DNA from: Brevibacillus laterosporus
GTDB lineage: Bacteria > Bacillota > Bacilli > Brevibacillales > Brevibacillaceae
Length of the DNA: 64,000 bases
Reading direction: 5' to 3'
Assembly (NCBI GenBank): GCA_007833815.1
Contig: CP033464.1
Span: 5,067,501-5,131,500, forward strand
The notes beneath the pieces are model-generated. The model was given only the letters and a program-made list of their open reading frames with translations. It was not told where the DNA came from and searched no databases. Position 1 is the first letter of the stretch. Every line of letters begins with the position of its first letter. The translations under genes were made by a program, and so were the position numbers. Of the stretch, positions 9,419-18,322 are shown in pieces.

Positions 9419-10291
9419 TTACTTATTTGTTTTACGAATCCATTCCAATACACTATCTCTCAAGTTGTTCTTATACTTTTTGCCTGGGTTTTTGGCATCA
9501 AACCCATTAATATATTTAATTGCTTCATCAATATATTTATTGGCATCCTTTTCATAGTCACGCATGTCTTCTAAATCATCCTCGCGCGAACTTTCCAGCC
9601 AATCCTCAAAAGTACGTAATGACTTTTGCTTTTTATTTACTGCATCTTCGAGAAGTTCAATGACGTCATCCATCCTACGTCTGTCACTTTTGCTTAATTT
9701 GTCTCCCATTTCATCAGACAATGCTTCCATCCGATCTCTCATAATTTCAATTGGTACCGTTGCATATGTGTAAGTCTGTTTTACCATTCCCACATTCGGG
9801 GTGACGTTTTGATTTAACTTGCTATAAATCGCTTTATTTAATGTATCCGTTGACTTTTTCATCTGAGACGCAAGCGAAGCGATATTCTGTAAATCTTGAA
9901 GCATCATTCCGGAATGATAATTTTTAGCTTCATAGGGAATGCTTTGCATCAAGGTATTTAACACATCTTTATTCCCCATTACACGTTGTGCTTCCTGAGT
10001 AAGAGTCGTGGACCCTCCTGATCCCCCAAAGAACAAATGTGTTACAAAAGAGGCATCGTCCTGAGAATATGCTAGTTTACGCTGGTTCTGTAATGGCTCC
10101 ACCGGAACATAGACCTTACCTTCTATTAAAATACCACGCTCGTTAATTGGTGAACGATCTACCGTTAAAGCTACTTTTTGATAAATGCCCTCTTGCCCAT
10201 ATGGACTCACTAATTGAGTAGCAGCAAATACGGTTGTGCCTCCTAACGCAACTAACGCGGTAGATAAGGCGATCAACTTCTTTCCTTTCAT
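9419..10291 (-). CDS. Exported protein with stalk-like N-terminus, 290 aa
   Basis: A clear signal peptide (KKLIALSTALVALGGTTVFA) is followed by a region resembling the copper-amine-oxidase-N or stalk domain often seen in Brevibacillus/Paenibacillus surface proteins (VDRSPINERGILIEGKVYVPVEPLQ). The rest is mostly charged helix: TEAQRVM, SLASQMKKSTDTLNKAIYSKL, and a long SDRRRMDDVIELLEDAVNKKQKS / RTFEDWLESSREDD section, likely coiled coil. GGAGG lies 8 bases before the ATG. It follows the SLH protein gene on the same strand but has its own terminator, with another between the two genes. It is probably an envelope-associated structural or assembly factor; no enzymatic motif is seen. Confidence 0.65.
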   Translation of the reverse strand: MKGKKLIALSTALVALGGTTVFAATQLVSPYGQEGIYQKVALTVDRSPINERGILIEGKVYVPVEPLQNQRKLAYSQDDASFVTHLFFGGSGGSTTLTQEAQRVMGNKDVLNTLMQSIPYEAKNYHSGMMLQDLQNIASLASQMKKSTDTLNKAIYSKLNQNVTPNVGMVKQTYTYATVPIEIMRDRMEALSDEMGDKLSKSDRRRMDDVIELLEDAVNKKQKSLRTFEDWLESSREDDLEDMRDYEKDANKYIDEAIKYINGFDAKNPGKKYKNNLRDSVLEWIRKTNK

Positions 10292-10316
10292 ACGATGTCC
10301 TCCCTATGATTAGCAG

Positions 10317-10354
10317 AAAACCTTCCTTGAAACCTAAAAGGTCAGGAAGGTTTT
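10317..10354 (-). terminator. Terminator of the giant SLH protein gene
   Basis: Arms AAAACCTTCCT and AGGAAGGTTTT with a loop containing a second inner repeat; the T-rich end is on the minus strand just downstream of the stop at 10375. Confidence 0.75.
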
Positions 10355-10374
10355 CGCTATGTTTCCTCTCGCTC

Positions 10375-13300
10375 CTACTTTACTTCCGTAACAGCTGGAA
10401 TCAATTTTTGCATCGCCATGACACGAGCCATCAGGATCGCTGCATCACCGCGTAGCATATTTGCTTTCGGCTCAAATACATAGCCTTTTTTCGGGTCGTT
10501 TGGATCTACTTGAGAACCAATAATCAGGTTTTTCTTAGCGATTTCCACTACAGAAGGAGCCGCATATGAATCGACCAATGGCGCATCCTTGAACAATTTC
10601 GTTAAGTTTGCTTTTGTTTTTGCTGCATTGGTTTCCGTTTTTAATTTCAACGCACGTGCTAAGATTACAGCAACCTCTTCGCGAGTAATCCTACCGTTTG
10701 GATCAAAAATCTTTGGTTCTTTACCGCGGACAATTCCCAAACGCGCAGCTGTTTCAATGTGACGGTAGTCGTACTTTTGAGTACCGTTGTAATCAAACGG
10801 TACATCCACAAACGACTGAGATGGCGGGTTTTCTACTAATGGAAGTTGCAAGGCACGCACGATCATCGCCGTAAATTCACCGCGTGTCGTATCTGTATCT
10901 GGCTTAAATTCCACTTCGTTATCCGCTTTAATAACTCCTTTAGCAAACATCGCTTCTACATGGTTGCGTGCATATTGATGAGTAGCAACATCAACAAAGG
11001 AATCGTTTAGTTTTGCTACTACATAATATCCAAACTTATCAAAAGGAACCGAGATGGTTTTCTTGCTCACATTCACCTTACCACCAAGATTTTCCCAGAA
11101 GAACTTGTTCGGGTCATATCTCATCACGGTTAGATGATTTGCTGCGTCCGAGACAACATTCGCATCGTATGCAAGTTCTAGCGTACCGCGTTTGTTTGGT
11201 ACAAGCACGCGATTCGTTGGAACGTCGTTAAAATTAAACAGTTTAAGACTGTCTGTTAAAGCACGTGGCATGATTGGCAACATACCGTATGCATATGGAT
11301 CGTAATCTTCCTTTGTACCTGGATCATCAGCTAAACCCGCATCCATCCAGAATACGTTAGATGCTTTCACAAAGTGTGTATCAAATGAATGTTCAAAATC
11401 GCGACCCAAGTCTTTAATCACATCATCAAAGTTTTTTGGTCTGTTTAGCAGGTAATCAAAACGGTCAACTACGCCATCCTCTTTGTTAGCAATTCCGTAT
11501 AGGATGTTATGACCCTTAAAAACTTGACCTCTCAGATTCTCTGGTACGTTGTAATCGTAACGGACCAAATACGTATCTTTCGGGAAAGTCAGGTTTAACT
11601 GTTTCTCGAAAATACTTGTTTTCGCAACCATTGGCGCCATATATTGCGAGCCTGGAATGGTGCTTAGTGCATAGAATACTTCAAACGAATCATTTACGAC
11701 ATCGCCACTAGCACTCTTCACAGTAAAGCTAATTTTATTAGCTTTGTTAGGCTTTAGATCGGTAATGATCGCTCTAAAGGCATTCGGGTAATCAATATCC
11801 CCGTCCAAATTGCTGTCATAGTCTACTTTTGTGGCAACATTATTTTTACCAAATGTAACACTATCCGCACCTGGTGCATCAATTACTACCTCAACAAAGT
11901 TTTGATTCAAGGTTGCTTGACGCGGCAGGATAGGGCGTATAATGTCATACATTACACCTGGTGCACTGACTTCCAAGCGAGATGTGGCTTTAGAATTGCC
12001 GTTTACGCCGTTATTGTAAACAGTAAAGGTATAAGCTAGTTTTGAACCGTCTTTAGGTAATTCAATATCTGATAGAATGAACGTAAAGTATTTTTTGTCA
12101 CTCAAATACTTAACTTCCAAATGATCCACTTCTACCTTTCCCCATGAATCCTTTCCATCAATTAATAATTTGTTTTTCCCTAAGACCCATTTTTTGTCGT
12201 ACTTATCATCGGAAGATTTGATTTCAAGTACATATTTTGGTTCCTCACCACTATCAATTGCCGCTTCCATGCTATCAAGTCTTTCTTCGATAGCATTCGT
12301 TTTATCTGGTAGATCGATAAAATCAAAGGTGCCAAAGACATTCATTTTCTTTTCTTTGGTTGTATATACCCCGTCTTTTCCAGTAAAGCGATTATCTTTA
12401 GAAGGTTTCTCCGTTGCATATGGATAAATACCTTCTGTGCCATTTTTTGGAATTTCAGGGTAATTGTTAGAGAGTAACGTAATTTTGTATGTTTTTTCGT
12501 AAAGGATATTGCCCTTTTTATACCTGAAAATCAAGGTGTTTTGACCCTCAATAAAACTAACCTTTGTACCAGATTTCATTTTAAATTTATAGTTGTCGCC
12601 ACTGATCGGTTCTAGAGGGATTTCGCTGTTATTCAAAGTCAACTTGATCGTTCCGTTTGTGTAACTAGCTGCATCAAGCTCGACATTACTAACCGTACCC
12701 TCAAAATTTTTCATGCTAGTTATCAGCTTTTCTTCGTAATCAGGCAGCGTCGGATCGTAATCAAAAACCTGCCCATCTTGGATCTTGGCAAAATCTTGAA
12801 CAGGTCCAGAAGCTGATGTAATTTTTACGGAATAGCTATCTGTACCATTCGAACCTTCAACCTCAATCTCTAGTGTTTGCGTTCCGTTAATTGGCAGTTC
12901 TCTAATAGTAAACCAGAGACGCTCACCGCGAATCGTTCCCGTTGTAGGAGTAATGCTGACAGGAACTTTACCACCGCCTTGTCCAATCGTATGAACGGTG
13001 ATTTTGCTTACAGTTGCTAGATTTTTGGTTAGTAGAGCAATAGAAAATGGCAATTTATTGATGGTTGTGTCCGCATCAAATTCTTTACCATTTTCATTGC
13101 CTGTCGGGATGGTTTCGGTTTGGATATACTCTGCACCTGTAATTTGGAACTTACTATCATCCTTGATGGTATATCCAAAATCTCTGTTTCTATCGTATGA
13201 GTCAGAATTTATTTTATTTGACTCCACTGGATTAAATCCATCCAACGCCACTGTGTAACGCTTGCCAATCTCAAATGGGAAGATTGTTGCTGGTGGTGTT

Positions 13301-14343
13301 GGATCATCAGATGGTTCTCCTGCATGTAGCTCATTACCTTTGAAACTAAAGCGATAATGATGATACTCAGCCCCATCCGGCATTTTGATTAAATCTGTAC
13401 TTTTGAACGTAATATTAGCCAATGCGTTGCTAGATAGGCCACCTTCCATGAAGCGAGCCTTCAAGATTTCTGCTGTACTCGTAGCTGGATTAAAGGTACT
13501 GTCCACAGGAATCATCAAATCTCCTGTAAAGGTAAAGTTAGCAGGCTGTGGTGTACCCTGAGACAAGATTATTGGAAAATCTTTCAATTCATATTCATTT
13601 GTTGTTGAATCAACGGATACCTTCACATCATAAAAAGTAGCCGATCCGTCAAAATAAATGACTTCACGCTTGGATTCAATAACCTGATCTTTATTGGTCA
13701 ATTTGAATGTAAGGACGTTCTTTCCCTTTTTCAATTTCAACTGACTGATAATAAAGTAGTTATCGTCTGATTCATTTACAAAGGCAGAACGTGAGTCTCC
13801 TTCGTCATTTTCCACGATTACCTTTGTAACGTTAGGAGCATTTCCCTCAATTGTAAAAATGCTATTACTAGTTGTAAAACCCTGTGTTACAACCGTTGCA
13901 CTTTGTTCATTCAAAGGTAGCTTTTGTGCACCTGACTTGAACTGCAGGTTATACAAAAGCGGCGTATCAATATAGGTCACTTTAATTGAAGAAGTTATCT
14001 CGGAAGAACCATTCTTCCCACGAAATGTAATTGTATTTTCACCCGGGAACAATTCAATGTTTGAAACACGAATCCGTCTACCGTCATCTGAAACGATAAC
14101 TCCCGTCGTCTTCTGTGGACCTTCTGTTCCGTTTTTCGGTGTTACCGTGTAACTAATGCCAATGGGAGAAACCTGATTTAATGTTCCCTCAAGAGATAGA
14201 TACTTATAATTAACTATCTCAGGAAGATTTTCAAATATGAAGTTATTCCCGTTATTAGCCGCACCTACGCCCATCGGATAAAACGGAATCACGGTCAGCA
14301 TCATGACAAACGCTAACAGTGCGTGCAATATCCTTCTGGTCAT
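10375..14343 (-). CDS. Giant cell-surface protein with C-terminal SLH domains
   Basis: A 1322-residue surface protein. The signal peptide is RRILHALLAFVMMLTVIPFYPMGVGA. A long series of beta-sandwich (Ig/filamin-like) repeats follows, with recurring patterns such as GTLNQVSP..ISYTVTPKNG, GTNTITFRGKNG-like ENTITF/QNTLIF turns and 'ANKISFTV'. The last 200 residues (about 1116-1318) are three S-layer homology domains, with FVDVATHQYARNHVEAMFAKGVIKA, RGEFTAMIVRAL, ITREEVAVILARAL and RGDAAILMARVMA. SLH domains bind pyruvylated secondary cell-wall polymer, so the protein is displayed on the surface. In the Brevibacillus S-layer proteins I know, SLH domains are N-terminal, so this is an accessory surface protein, not the main S-layer. 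The start has GGAGGGG in place. Partner or substrate unknown. Confidence 0.85.
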   Translation of the reverse strand: MTRRILHALLAFVMMLTVIPFYPMGVGAANNGNNFIFENLPEIVNYKYLSLEGTLNQVSPIGISYTVTPKNGTEGPQKTTGVIVSDDGRRIRVSNIELFPGENTITFRGKNGSSEITSSIKVTYIDTPLLYNLQFKSGAQKLPLNEQSATVVTQGFTTSNSIFTIEGNAPNVTKVIVENDEGDSRSAFVNESDDNYFIISQLKLKKGKNVLTFKLTNKDQVIESKREVIYFDGSATFYDVKVSVDSTTNEYELKDFPIILSQGTPQPANFTFTGDLMIPVDSTFNPATSTAEILKARFMEGGLSSNALANITFKSTDLIKMPDGAEYHHYRFSFKGNELHAGEPSDDPTPPATIFPFEIGKRYTVALDGFNPVESNKINSDSYDRNRDFGYTIKDDSKFQITGAEYIQTETIPTGNENGKEFDADTTINKLPFSIALLTKNLATVSKITVHTIGQGGGKVPVSITPTTGTIRGERLWFTIRELPINGTQTLEIEVEGSNGTDSYSVKITSASGPVQDFAKIQDGQVFDYDPTLPDYEEKLITSMKNFEGTVSNVELDAASYTNGTIKLTLNNSEIPLEPISGDNYKFKMKSGTKVSFIEGQNTLIFRYKKGNILYEKTYKITLLSNNYPEIPKNGTEGIYPYATEKPSKDNRFTGKDGVYTTKEKKMNVFGTFDFIDLPDKTNAIEERLDSMEAAIDSGEEPKYVLEIKSSDDKYDKKWVLGKNKLLIDGKDSWGKVEVDHLEVKYLSDKKYFTFILSDIELPKDGSKLAYTFTVYNNGVNGNSKATSRLEVSAPGVMYDIIRPILPRQATLNQNFVEVVIDAPGADSVTFGKNNVATKVDYDSNLDGDIDYPNAFRAIITDLKPNKANKISFTVKSASGDVVNDSFEVFYALSTIPGSQYMAPMVAKTSIFEKQLNLTFPKDTYLVRYDYNVPENLRGQVFKGHNILYGIANKEDGVVDRFDYLLNRPKNFDDVIKDLGRDFEHSFDTHFVKASNVFWMDAGLADDPGTKEDYDPYAYGMLPIMPRALTDSLKLFNFNDVPTNRVLVPNKRGTLELAYDANVVSDAANHLTVMRYDPNKFFWENLGGKVNVSKKTISVPFDKFGYYVVAKLNDSFVDVATHQYARNHVEAMFAKGVIKADNEVEFKPDTDTTRGEFTAMIVRALQLPLVENPPSQSFVDVPFDYNGTQKYDYRHIETAARLGIVRGKEPKIFDPNGRITREEVAVILARALKLKTETNAAKTKANLTKLFKDAPLVDSYAAPSVVEIAKKNLIIGSQVDPNDPKKGYVFEPKANMLRGDAAILMARVMAMQKLIPAVTEVK

Positions 14344-14411
14344 TCGCTCCCCTCCTCTTGTCTAGTTTTGCTGTGTGTTTCTCCTCAAAGAAAAAACATA
14401 CCCTTTTCTTT

Positions 14412-14439
14412 ATATCGGTAAGAACGTTGTAAATATTAA
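14412..14439 (-). promoter_or_regulatory. Possible SigD-like promoter of the SLH protein gene
   Basis: On the minus strand ACCGATAT is preceded by TTAA with a 16-base spacer. The SigD consensus is TAAA-N15-GCCGATAT, so this is a near match, about 70 bases before the start codon. No good sigma-A pair is visible in the 347-base gap. Confidence 0.3.
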
Positions 14440-14627
14440 GGTTTTTAGCTTTTTTTCGACAAAGAAAAATAATTTCTTTCAGATTTATTCCAATCATACA
14501 TACAGTAAATGTGTGGGAGCTTTCCTTTTGGAACCTATCAAGCCTCAAGCGATATTCACCCCACTTCCTTTCCATGTGAATATGTTGTTTTTCATGACAA
14601 GAAACCCTGGCAATGTGCAAATGATCA

Positions 14628-14656
14628 TTGACATAATGCAAAGGATTATTTACATT
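14628..14656 (+). promoter_or_regulatory. Sigma-A promoter of the small XRE regulator
   Basis: Perfect TTGACA at 14628-14633, 17-base spacer, then TACATT at 14651-14656. The coding start follows 34 bases later. Confidence 0.6.
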
Positions 14657-14690
14657 TAACGTAAGATTTCAAACAGAAAGGGTTTTCTGA

Positions 14691-14894
14691 ATGTTAGAAA
14701 ATAGAGTGAGAGAGCATCGGGCTCGCCTGAAATGGTCTCAGCAGGATTTAGCTACTGCCATAGGCGTGACACGTCAAACAATCGGTTTAATCGAAAAAGG
14801 TGACTACGCTCCGTCAATAGCGCTGGCTCTAAAAATGGCCCATGCATTCCACGTAGCAGTCGAAGATATATTTCAATTGACAGAGGAAGGATGA
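14691..14894 (+). CDS. Small XRE-family transcriptional regulator (67 aa)
   Basis: A stand-alone Cro/C1-type helix-turn-helix: RVREHRARLKWSQQDLATAIGVTRQTIGLIEKGDY, then PSIALALKMAHAFHVAVEDIFQL. This is the compact repressor family of about 65-70 residues that normally controls its own operon with a downstream membrane protein. Here the downstream frame encodes only a 39-residue peptide (14900-15019), so the partner may have been lost. An AGAAAGGG sequence lies 9 bases before the ATG. Confidence 0.85.
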   Translation: MLENRVREHRARLKWSQQDLATAIGVTRQTIGLIEKGDYAPSIALALKMAHAFHVAVEDIFQLTEEG

Positions 14895-14899
14895 CTATC

Positions 14900-15019
14900 A
14901 TGTTACCACGTTTAATGCGCTCTCCTGTGTTACCTATCTTGCCCCTTTATTATTTAGCAGGATTAGGCTTGGGTCAGTATGTGGTCTACTCGTCGACCTT
15001 GTACCGTTACTCACGTTAA
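14900..15019 (+). CDS. Short hydrophobic peptide (39 aa), perhaps remnant of a membrane partner gene
   Basis: The ATG lies 5 bases after the stop of the XRE gene, whose last codons supply GAGGAAGGA as a ribosome binding site. The peptide reads MLPRLMRSPVLPILPLYYLA and then GLGLGQYVVYSS before TAA. One hydrophobic stretch is present. It could be a genuine small membrane protein, but in this family of operons the regulator is usually followed by a multi-helix membrane protein, so a truncated remnant is equally possible. Confidence 0.35.
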   Translation: MLPRLMRSPVLPILPLYYLAGLGLGQYVVYSSTLYRYSR

Positions 15020-15093
15020 TTCGACTACCATTTAGTTTTACTTTCAACATTCAACTCAAAATGAAGAACTGAATTCAGGAGGAACTATCAACC

Positions 15094-15576
15094 ATGAATC
15101 TACTCTGGCCTTATTTCATTATTTTTCTATTTGCTGCTACTCCCATGTTTGAACTCATTGCCATGATTCCAATTGGAATTTTCGCTGGTTTGAATCCTAT
15201 TTTTGTTTCCTTAGTAGCGCTAGTGGGTAATGCGATTACCGTTTTTCTCCTTATCTTAATGATGGAAAAAGTACAAATTTGGCTACAAAAAAAGCGTGGC
15301 GACAAAGAACCAAGCAAGCGTCAGCAACGTGCTAAACAGCTTTTTAAGAAATATGGTTTACCTGGGCTGTGTATTTTAGGACCTGCTCTAGTGGGAAGTC
15401 ATCTCACTGCTATCATGGGAATGTCATTTGGGGCAACCAGACAACAAATGTTGCTGTGGATTGGTATTAGTTTAGTTGCATGGACGGGGCTAGCAATGAT
15501 CATTGGGTATTACGGGGCGGATGTTATGCAGATGGGTAACCAGAATGGATTTTTGATGCAGATGTTGCAAAAATAG
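15094..15576 (+). CDS. Small multidrug export protein family (COG2426) membrane protein
   Basis: A 160-residue protein with about four transmembrane segments: PYFIIFLFAATPMFELIAMIPIGIF, LVALVGNAITVFLLILMM, a cytoplasmic KKRGDKEPSKRQQRAKQLFKKYG loop, and ILGPALVGSHLTAIMGMSFG plus a final helix. The P-FE-AIPIG-G entry and the GP-L-G-H segment are typical of Pfam Sm_multidrug_ex. The family name is historical and transport has rarely been shown. An AGGAGG site is 11 bases before the ATG, and a terminator follows directly. Confidence 0.8.
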   Translation: MNLLWPYFIIFLFAATPMFELIAMIPIGIFAGLNPIFVSLVALVGNAITVFLLILMMEKVQIWLQKKRGDKEPSKRQQRAKQLFKKYGLPGLCILGPALVGSHLTAIMGMSFGATRQQMLLWIGISLVAWTGLAMIIGYYGADVMQMGNQNGFLMQMLQK

Positions 15577-15602
15577 TTCATGTAAACTGAATACTCTAAA
15601 TC

Positions 15603-15636
15603 AAAAGCCTGAGGGATCATGCTCCTCAGGCTTTTG
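15603..15636 (+). terminator. Terminator after the small export protein gene
   Basis: AAAAGCCTGAGG and CCTCAGGCTTTT form a perfect 12-base stem with a 9-base loop; it also works on the minus strand for the 55-aa gene. Confidence 0.85.
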
Positions 15637-15656
15637 ACTATATAATGATAACCACT

Positions 15657-15824
15657 CTACTCTGAGCGCTTGTTTACATGATGATTCATCTCTGCCAACT
15701 GTTTTTCCACTTGCTCAAGGCGCTGGACTAGCATTGCATCTTGCTTGTTTTTGTTCTTCATGAATTTTATCGCTGTCACGATAAGGTACACGATAAAAAC
15801 ATAGTACGCTATTGGATGAAACAA
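15657..15824 (-). CDS. Small membrane protein with coiled-coil tail (55 aa)
   Basis: A short gene in the 200 bases after the nucleotidyltransferase gene. It reads from a TTG at 15824: LFHPIAYYVFIVYLIVTAIKF (one transmembrane helix), then MKNKNKQDAMLVQRLEQVEKQLAEM, an amphipathic coiled-coil tail, ending HVNKRSE. A GGGAG lies 13 bases upstream. The membrane-helix-plus-heptad design and the fit between a stop codon and a terminator support a real gene. Function is unknown; small phage-shock or division-associated peptides look similar. Confidence 0.55.
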   Translation of the reverse strand: MFHPIAYYVFIVYLIVTAIKFMKNKNKQDAMLVQRLEQVEKQLAEMNHHVNKRSE

Positions 15825-15857
15825 CCCATCTGAAACACTCCCTACAAATGGGGGTCC

Positions 15858-16652
15858 TTACAAACCTAGCTCATTCCAAAGAAGCTCTTGCAATTGTGTG
15901 ACCTCCATCTGAGTGTCTGGGAGTCGCTCTATGCAGGCAAGAAAATAGGTTGGTTCTAGCGGAAGTAAGTCTTGCAAATAGGCTTGTATTTGACAGGGTC
16001 GGTCTGGACTATCTTCAGCTTTCCCCATACTGCTCTTCTCTGCCTCTTTTTCTGAAACCAATCCTTGGGCTACCATTTTCAATCGTTCTCCCTCAGGTAT
16101 CTGCTCCAATGTCTCCCACAACGAGATAAATGGTAGGGTAGCATGTAGTTCCATATAACGTAAGACAGCCAAACTACGTAGCAAATGCAAGGTTAGCTTT
16201 GCAGGAGCTTTCCCCCCACCATTCAACAAGCTTTTGTATTGCTTCTGTGCCATCTGCTGATAATGCATCATTAGCCGCTTTTGAGAATATTGCTTTGGAA
16301 CCCATTTTCGCAAGGTGTTTACAAATTGCTCCTGTTCACGATAAACAATGGGAGAGTAGAGCCATTCCCACAGACTTGGATTGGATCTTTGAAACAAGCT
16401 AAGAGCTTTTGTAATATCCCATCCTACGATATCCAGCTTTTCTTCCATTGGTTCTGTCCAAACATCTGGGGATGGGTGGAGCGAGATGTAGTGCCGCGGT
16501 GCCCGCTTGTAGATAAAACGAACATCATAATCACTATCTAAAGAAGCAAGACCCCATGCTCGACTTCCTGACTCGCAAGCAAATAAGATTTGCAAATCTC
16601 CTATTTGTTCAATGTTTTTCAGACGACCTTCAATCACGGATGTCATGTTCAT
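15858..16652 (-). CDS. Nucleotidyltransferase-domain protein (YcgL/RlaP-like)
   Basis: A 264-residue predicted nucleotidyltransferase of the YcgL/RlaP family. The DNA polymerase beta-like core is clear: FACESGSRAWGLASLDSDYDVRFIY contains the GSRAWG loop and the DSDYD metal-binding aspartates, and a helical domain follows. Family members are predicted to modify RNA or nucleotides, and none is well characterised. The ATG at 16652 is chosen because the frame further upstream overlaps the preceding DUF1904 gene, and because AAGGAGAG lies upstream. Overlap-free spacing of 22 bases suggests an operon with DUF1904. Confidence 0.75.
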   Translation of the reverse strand: MNMTSVIEGRLKNIEQIGDLQILFACESGSRAWGLASLDSDYDVRFIYKRAPRHYISLHPSPDVWTEPMEEKLDIVGWDITKALSLFQRSNPSLWEWLYSPIVYREQEQFVNTLRKWVPKQYSQKRLMMHYQQMAQKQYKSLLNGGGKAPAKLTLHLLRSLAVLRYMELHATLPFISLWETLEQIPEGERLKMVAQGLVSEKEAEKSSMGKAEDSPDRPCQIQAYLQDLLPLEPTYFLACIERLPDTQMEVTQLQELLWNELGL

Positions 16653-16674
16653 GTTACTCTCGCTCTCTCCTTGC

Positions 16675-17025
16675 TTATTCTTCTGTTGCCGCCTCATCAA
16701 AACAGCGTTTACCATTCACATAGTAGCTGTTGGTCTCAAAAATGCTAAACGCAATCTCCACTTCCGATATACCCTGCGACAGAACATGCTTAGACACACA
16801 TGTGGCAAAGCGATCTCTCACCTCTGTTCCACGCTCGAACCAATAGACATGGATAAAGGGATACGTTTGCACTTGCTTTCCTTCAAAGATGGAAATAGTC
16901 GGTATGCACTCCAGTATAAAATTATCTGTTCCACATTCACAAATTTCTGCCAACTCACTCAGTAAAGCCTCGCTCATGTTACATGCTTGTTCGGCAGTAA
17001 TCCCGCGTAGTAATAATTGAGGCAT
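16675..17025 (-). CDS. DUF1904 family protein (116 aa)
   Basis: Small cytosolic protein beginning MPQLLLRGITAEQ, with PFIHVYWFERGTEVRDRFATCV and VEIAFSIFETNSYYVNGKRC. This matches DUF1904, a family with a tautomerase/MIF-like beta-alpha-beta fold, and the Pro after the initiator Met is the position of the catalytic proline in true tautomerases. No activity is established. AAGGAG sits 7 bases before the ATG. It is followed on the same strand by the YcgL-like nucleotidyltransferase. Confidence 0.75.
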   Translation of the reverse strand: MPQLLLRGITAEQACNMSEALLSELAEICECGTDNFILECIPTISIFEGKQVQTYPFIHVYWFERGTEVRDRFATCVSKHVLSQGISEVEIAFSIFETNSYYVNGKRCFDEAATEE

Positions 17026-17159
17026 GTCATTTCTCCTTTTTCATTTTATTAAATACCTTTATAATAAAGGCGAGGAATACATGCAAATCGCACTCCCCGC
17101 TCAAGATTCCAAATGAATCAAAAGTAACTCGTAAAACTTCAAAACGACTTGGAAAAACC

Positions 17160-18134
17160 TTAAAGCTCCTCTACACGGAAGGTATGTGTAAAGACAAATC
17201 GTTCCGCTGGATCTAGACCACGAGCACCCGTCTGCTCTGCTGCTATCTCTAGGTTAAAAGCATCTGTGACAGCAGTGTATGGCTCAAGAGATACACTCGT
17301 ATTCCAGCTTGGCTGGAAGACTAACATAAATGGGAATTGATCGCCAAAATCATAAAGGATTTTATGATTAGCTTGTTGGTCAATCAGCTGGCAACTCGTT
17401 GTCCCAGCCTTTACTGTAACAAAAGCGTGATCTCGTCCTTTTGGCATATCTGGATAATGAAGTCCCTCAGTCAATTGCTGGCATAATCCAGTTGGGGTCG
17501 GTGCTCCATCTACGAACCCTTCTTCGTTTACTGGCCACTCTAGCTCAGAATCAACTTGCATCACCGTTTGCTGTTCATGACCTTGCTTAACGGTGAAATA
17601 CGGATGGAATCCTAGCATGAACGGTGCAGCTACATCGCTCTCGTTCTTTACTTCCCCTTCCAATCGCAGTACGCCGTCTTGTAGAACATAGGTAAAACGA
17701 AACACCAAGCGCGCTTGAAATGCTTCTAACAAATCAGGGTGATCAGCAAAATCAAATTCGGATACGACGAAAGCTCCTCGTTCAGCTTTTGCGCCGCGAG
17801 CTACAACCTTCCATTCACGCACGCGTAATTCACCGTGAGAATGATGCTCCCCTTTGTTTAATCCTAGTTGATATTGTTTTCCGTTAAAGGAAAAGCTCCC
17901 TTGTCTGATTTTATTTGGAGGAAACAAAATCGGATTCCCAAAACGGGCAGAGGCATCTTTGATCATGGATACCTTTTCAGGAGATACAAACACTTCTTTG
18001 TCGTTCACCGAAAAACGAAATAAATTATTTCCAAGCCCCGGCACCAGATGAGCTTCCGCTGGGTATTCTGCATCTGTCAGGACATACGTTATGTAATCAT
18101 CTACTTTGCGTTCTGCCAATTGATATCTTGTCAT
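17160..18134 (-). CDS. Aldose 1-epimerase family protein (galactose mutarotase-like)
   Basis: A 324-residue cytosolic sugar mutarotase-fold protein that would interconvert alpha and beta anomers of aldoses. Key segments: FGNPILFPPNKIRQGSFSF, NKGEHHSHGELR (first catalytic His region), MLGFHPYFTV (second His), and SLEPYTAVTDAFN (glutamate base with the conserved EP). AAGGAG precedes the ATG by 7 bases. It stands alone, with no sugar operon next to it, so the substrate is open. YeaD-type hexose-6-phosphate epimerases are an alternative. Confidence 0.8.
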   Translation of the reverse strand: MTRYQLAERKVDDYITYVLTDAEYPAEAHLVPGLGNNLFRFSVNDKEVFVSPEKVSMIKDASARFGNPILFPPNKIRQGSFSFNGKQYQLGLNKGEHHSHGELRVREWKVVARGAKAERGAFVVSEFDFADHPDLLEAFQARLVFRFTYVLQDGVLRLEGEVKNESDVAAPFMLGFHPYFTVKQGHEQQTVMQVDSELEWPVNEEGFVDGAPTPTGLCQQLTEGLHYPDMPKGRDHAFVTVKAGTTSCQLIDQQANHKILYDFGDQFPFMLVFQPSWNTSVSLEPYTAVTDAFNLEIAAEQTGARGLDPAERFVFTHTFRVEEL

Positions 18135-18322
18135 GACAATCTCCTTTCTAGTCTCTTTATACGTTCATTTTTTAGTGTAACGCAATTGGAAATTGAAACA
18201 CAAGTAGTGCCATAATAGAGCGAATTGACTGAAAGGAAGTTCTTGCTGGCAACCACATGAATTCATATGGTAGGATTTCTGATAAAGAGAACTAGTGTAA
18301 AAAAGACAGGAGGAATGACGGC

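Noticed and set aside
11013-13258. ORFs on the plus strand inside the SLH gene
   Set aside because: They are antisense shadows of a clear coding region.
14255-14641. 128-codon ORF on the minus strand overlapping the SLH gene start
   Set aside because: It covers the 5' end and promoter of the SLH gene in another frame, has unusual composition and no matching ribosome binding site.
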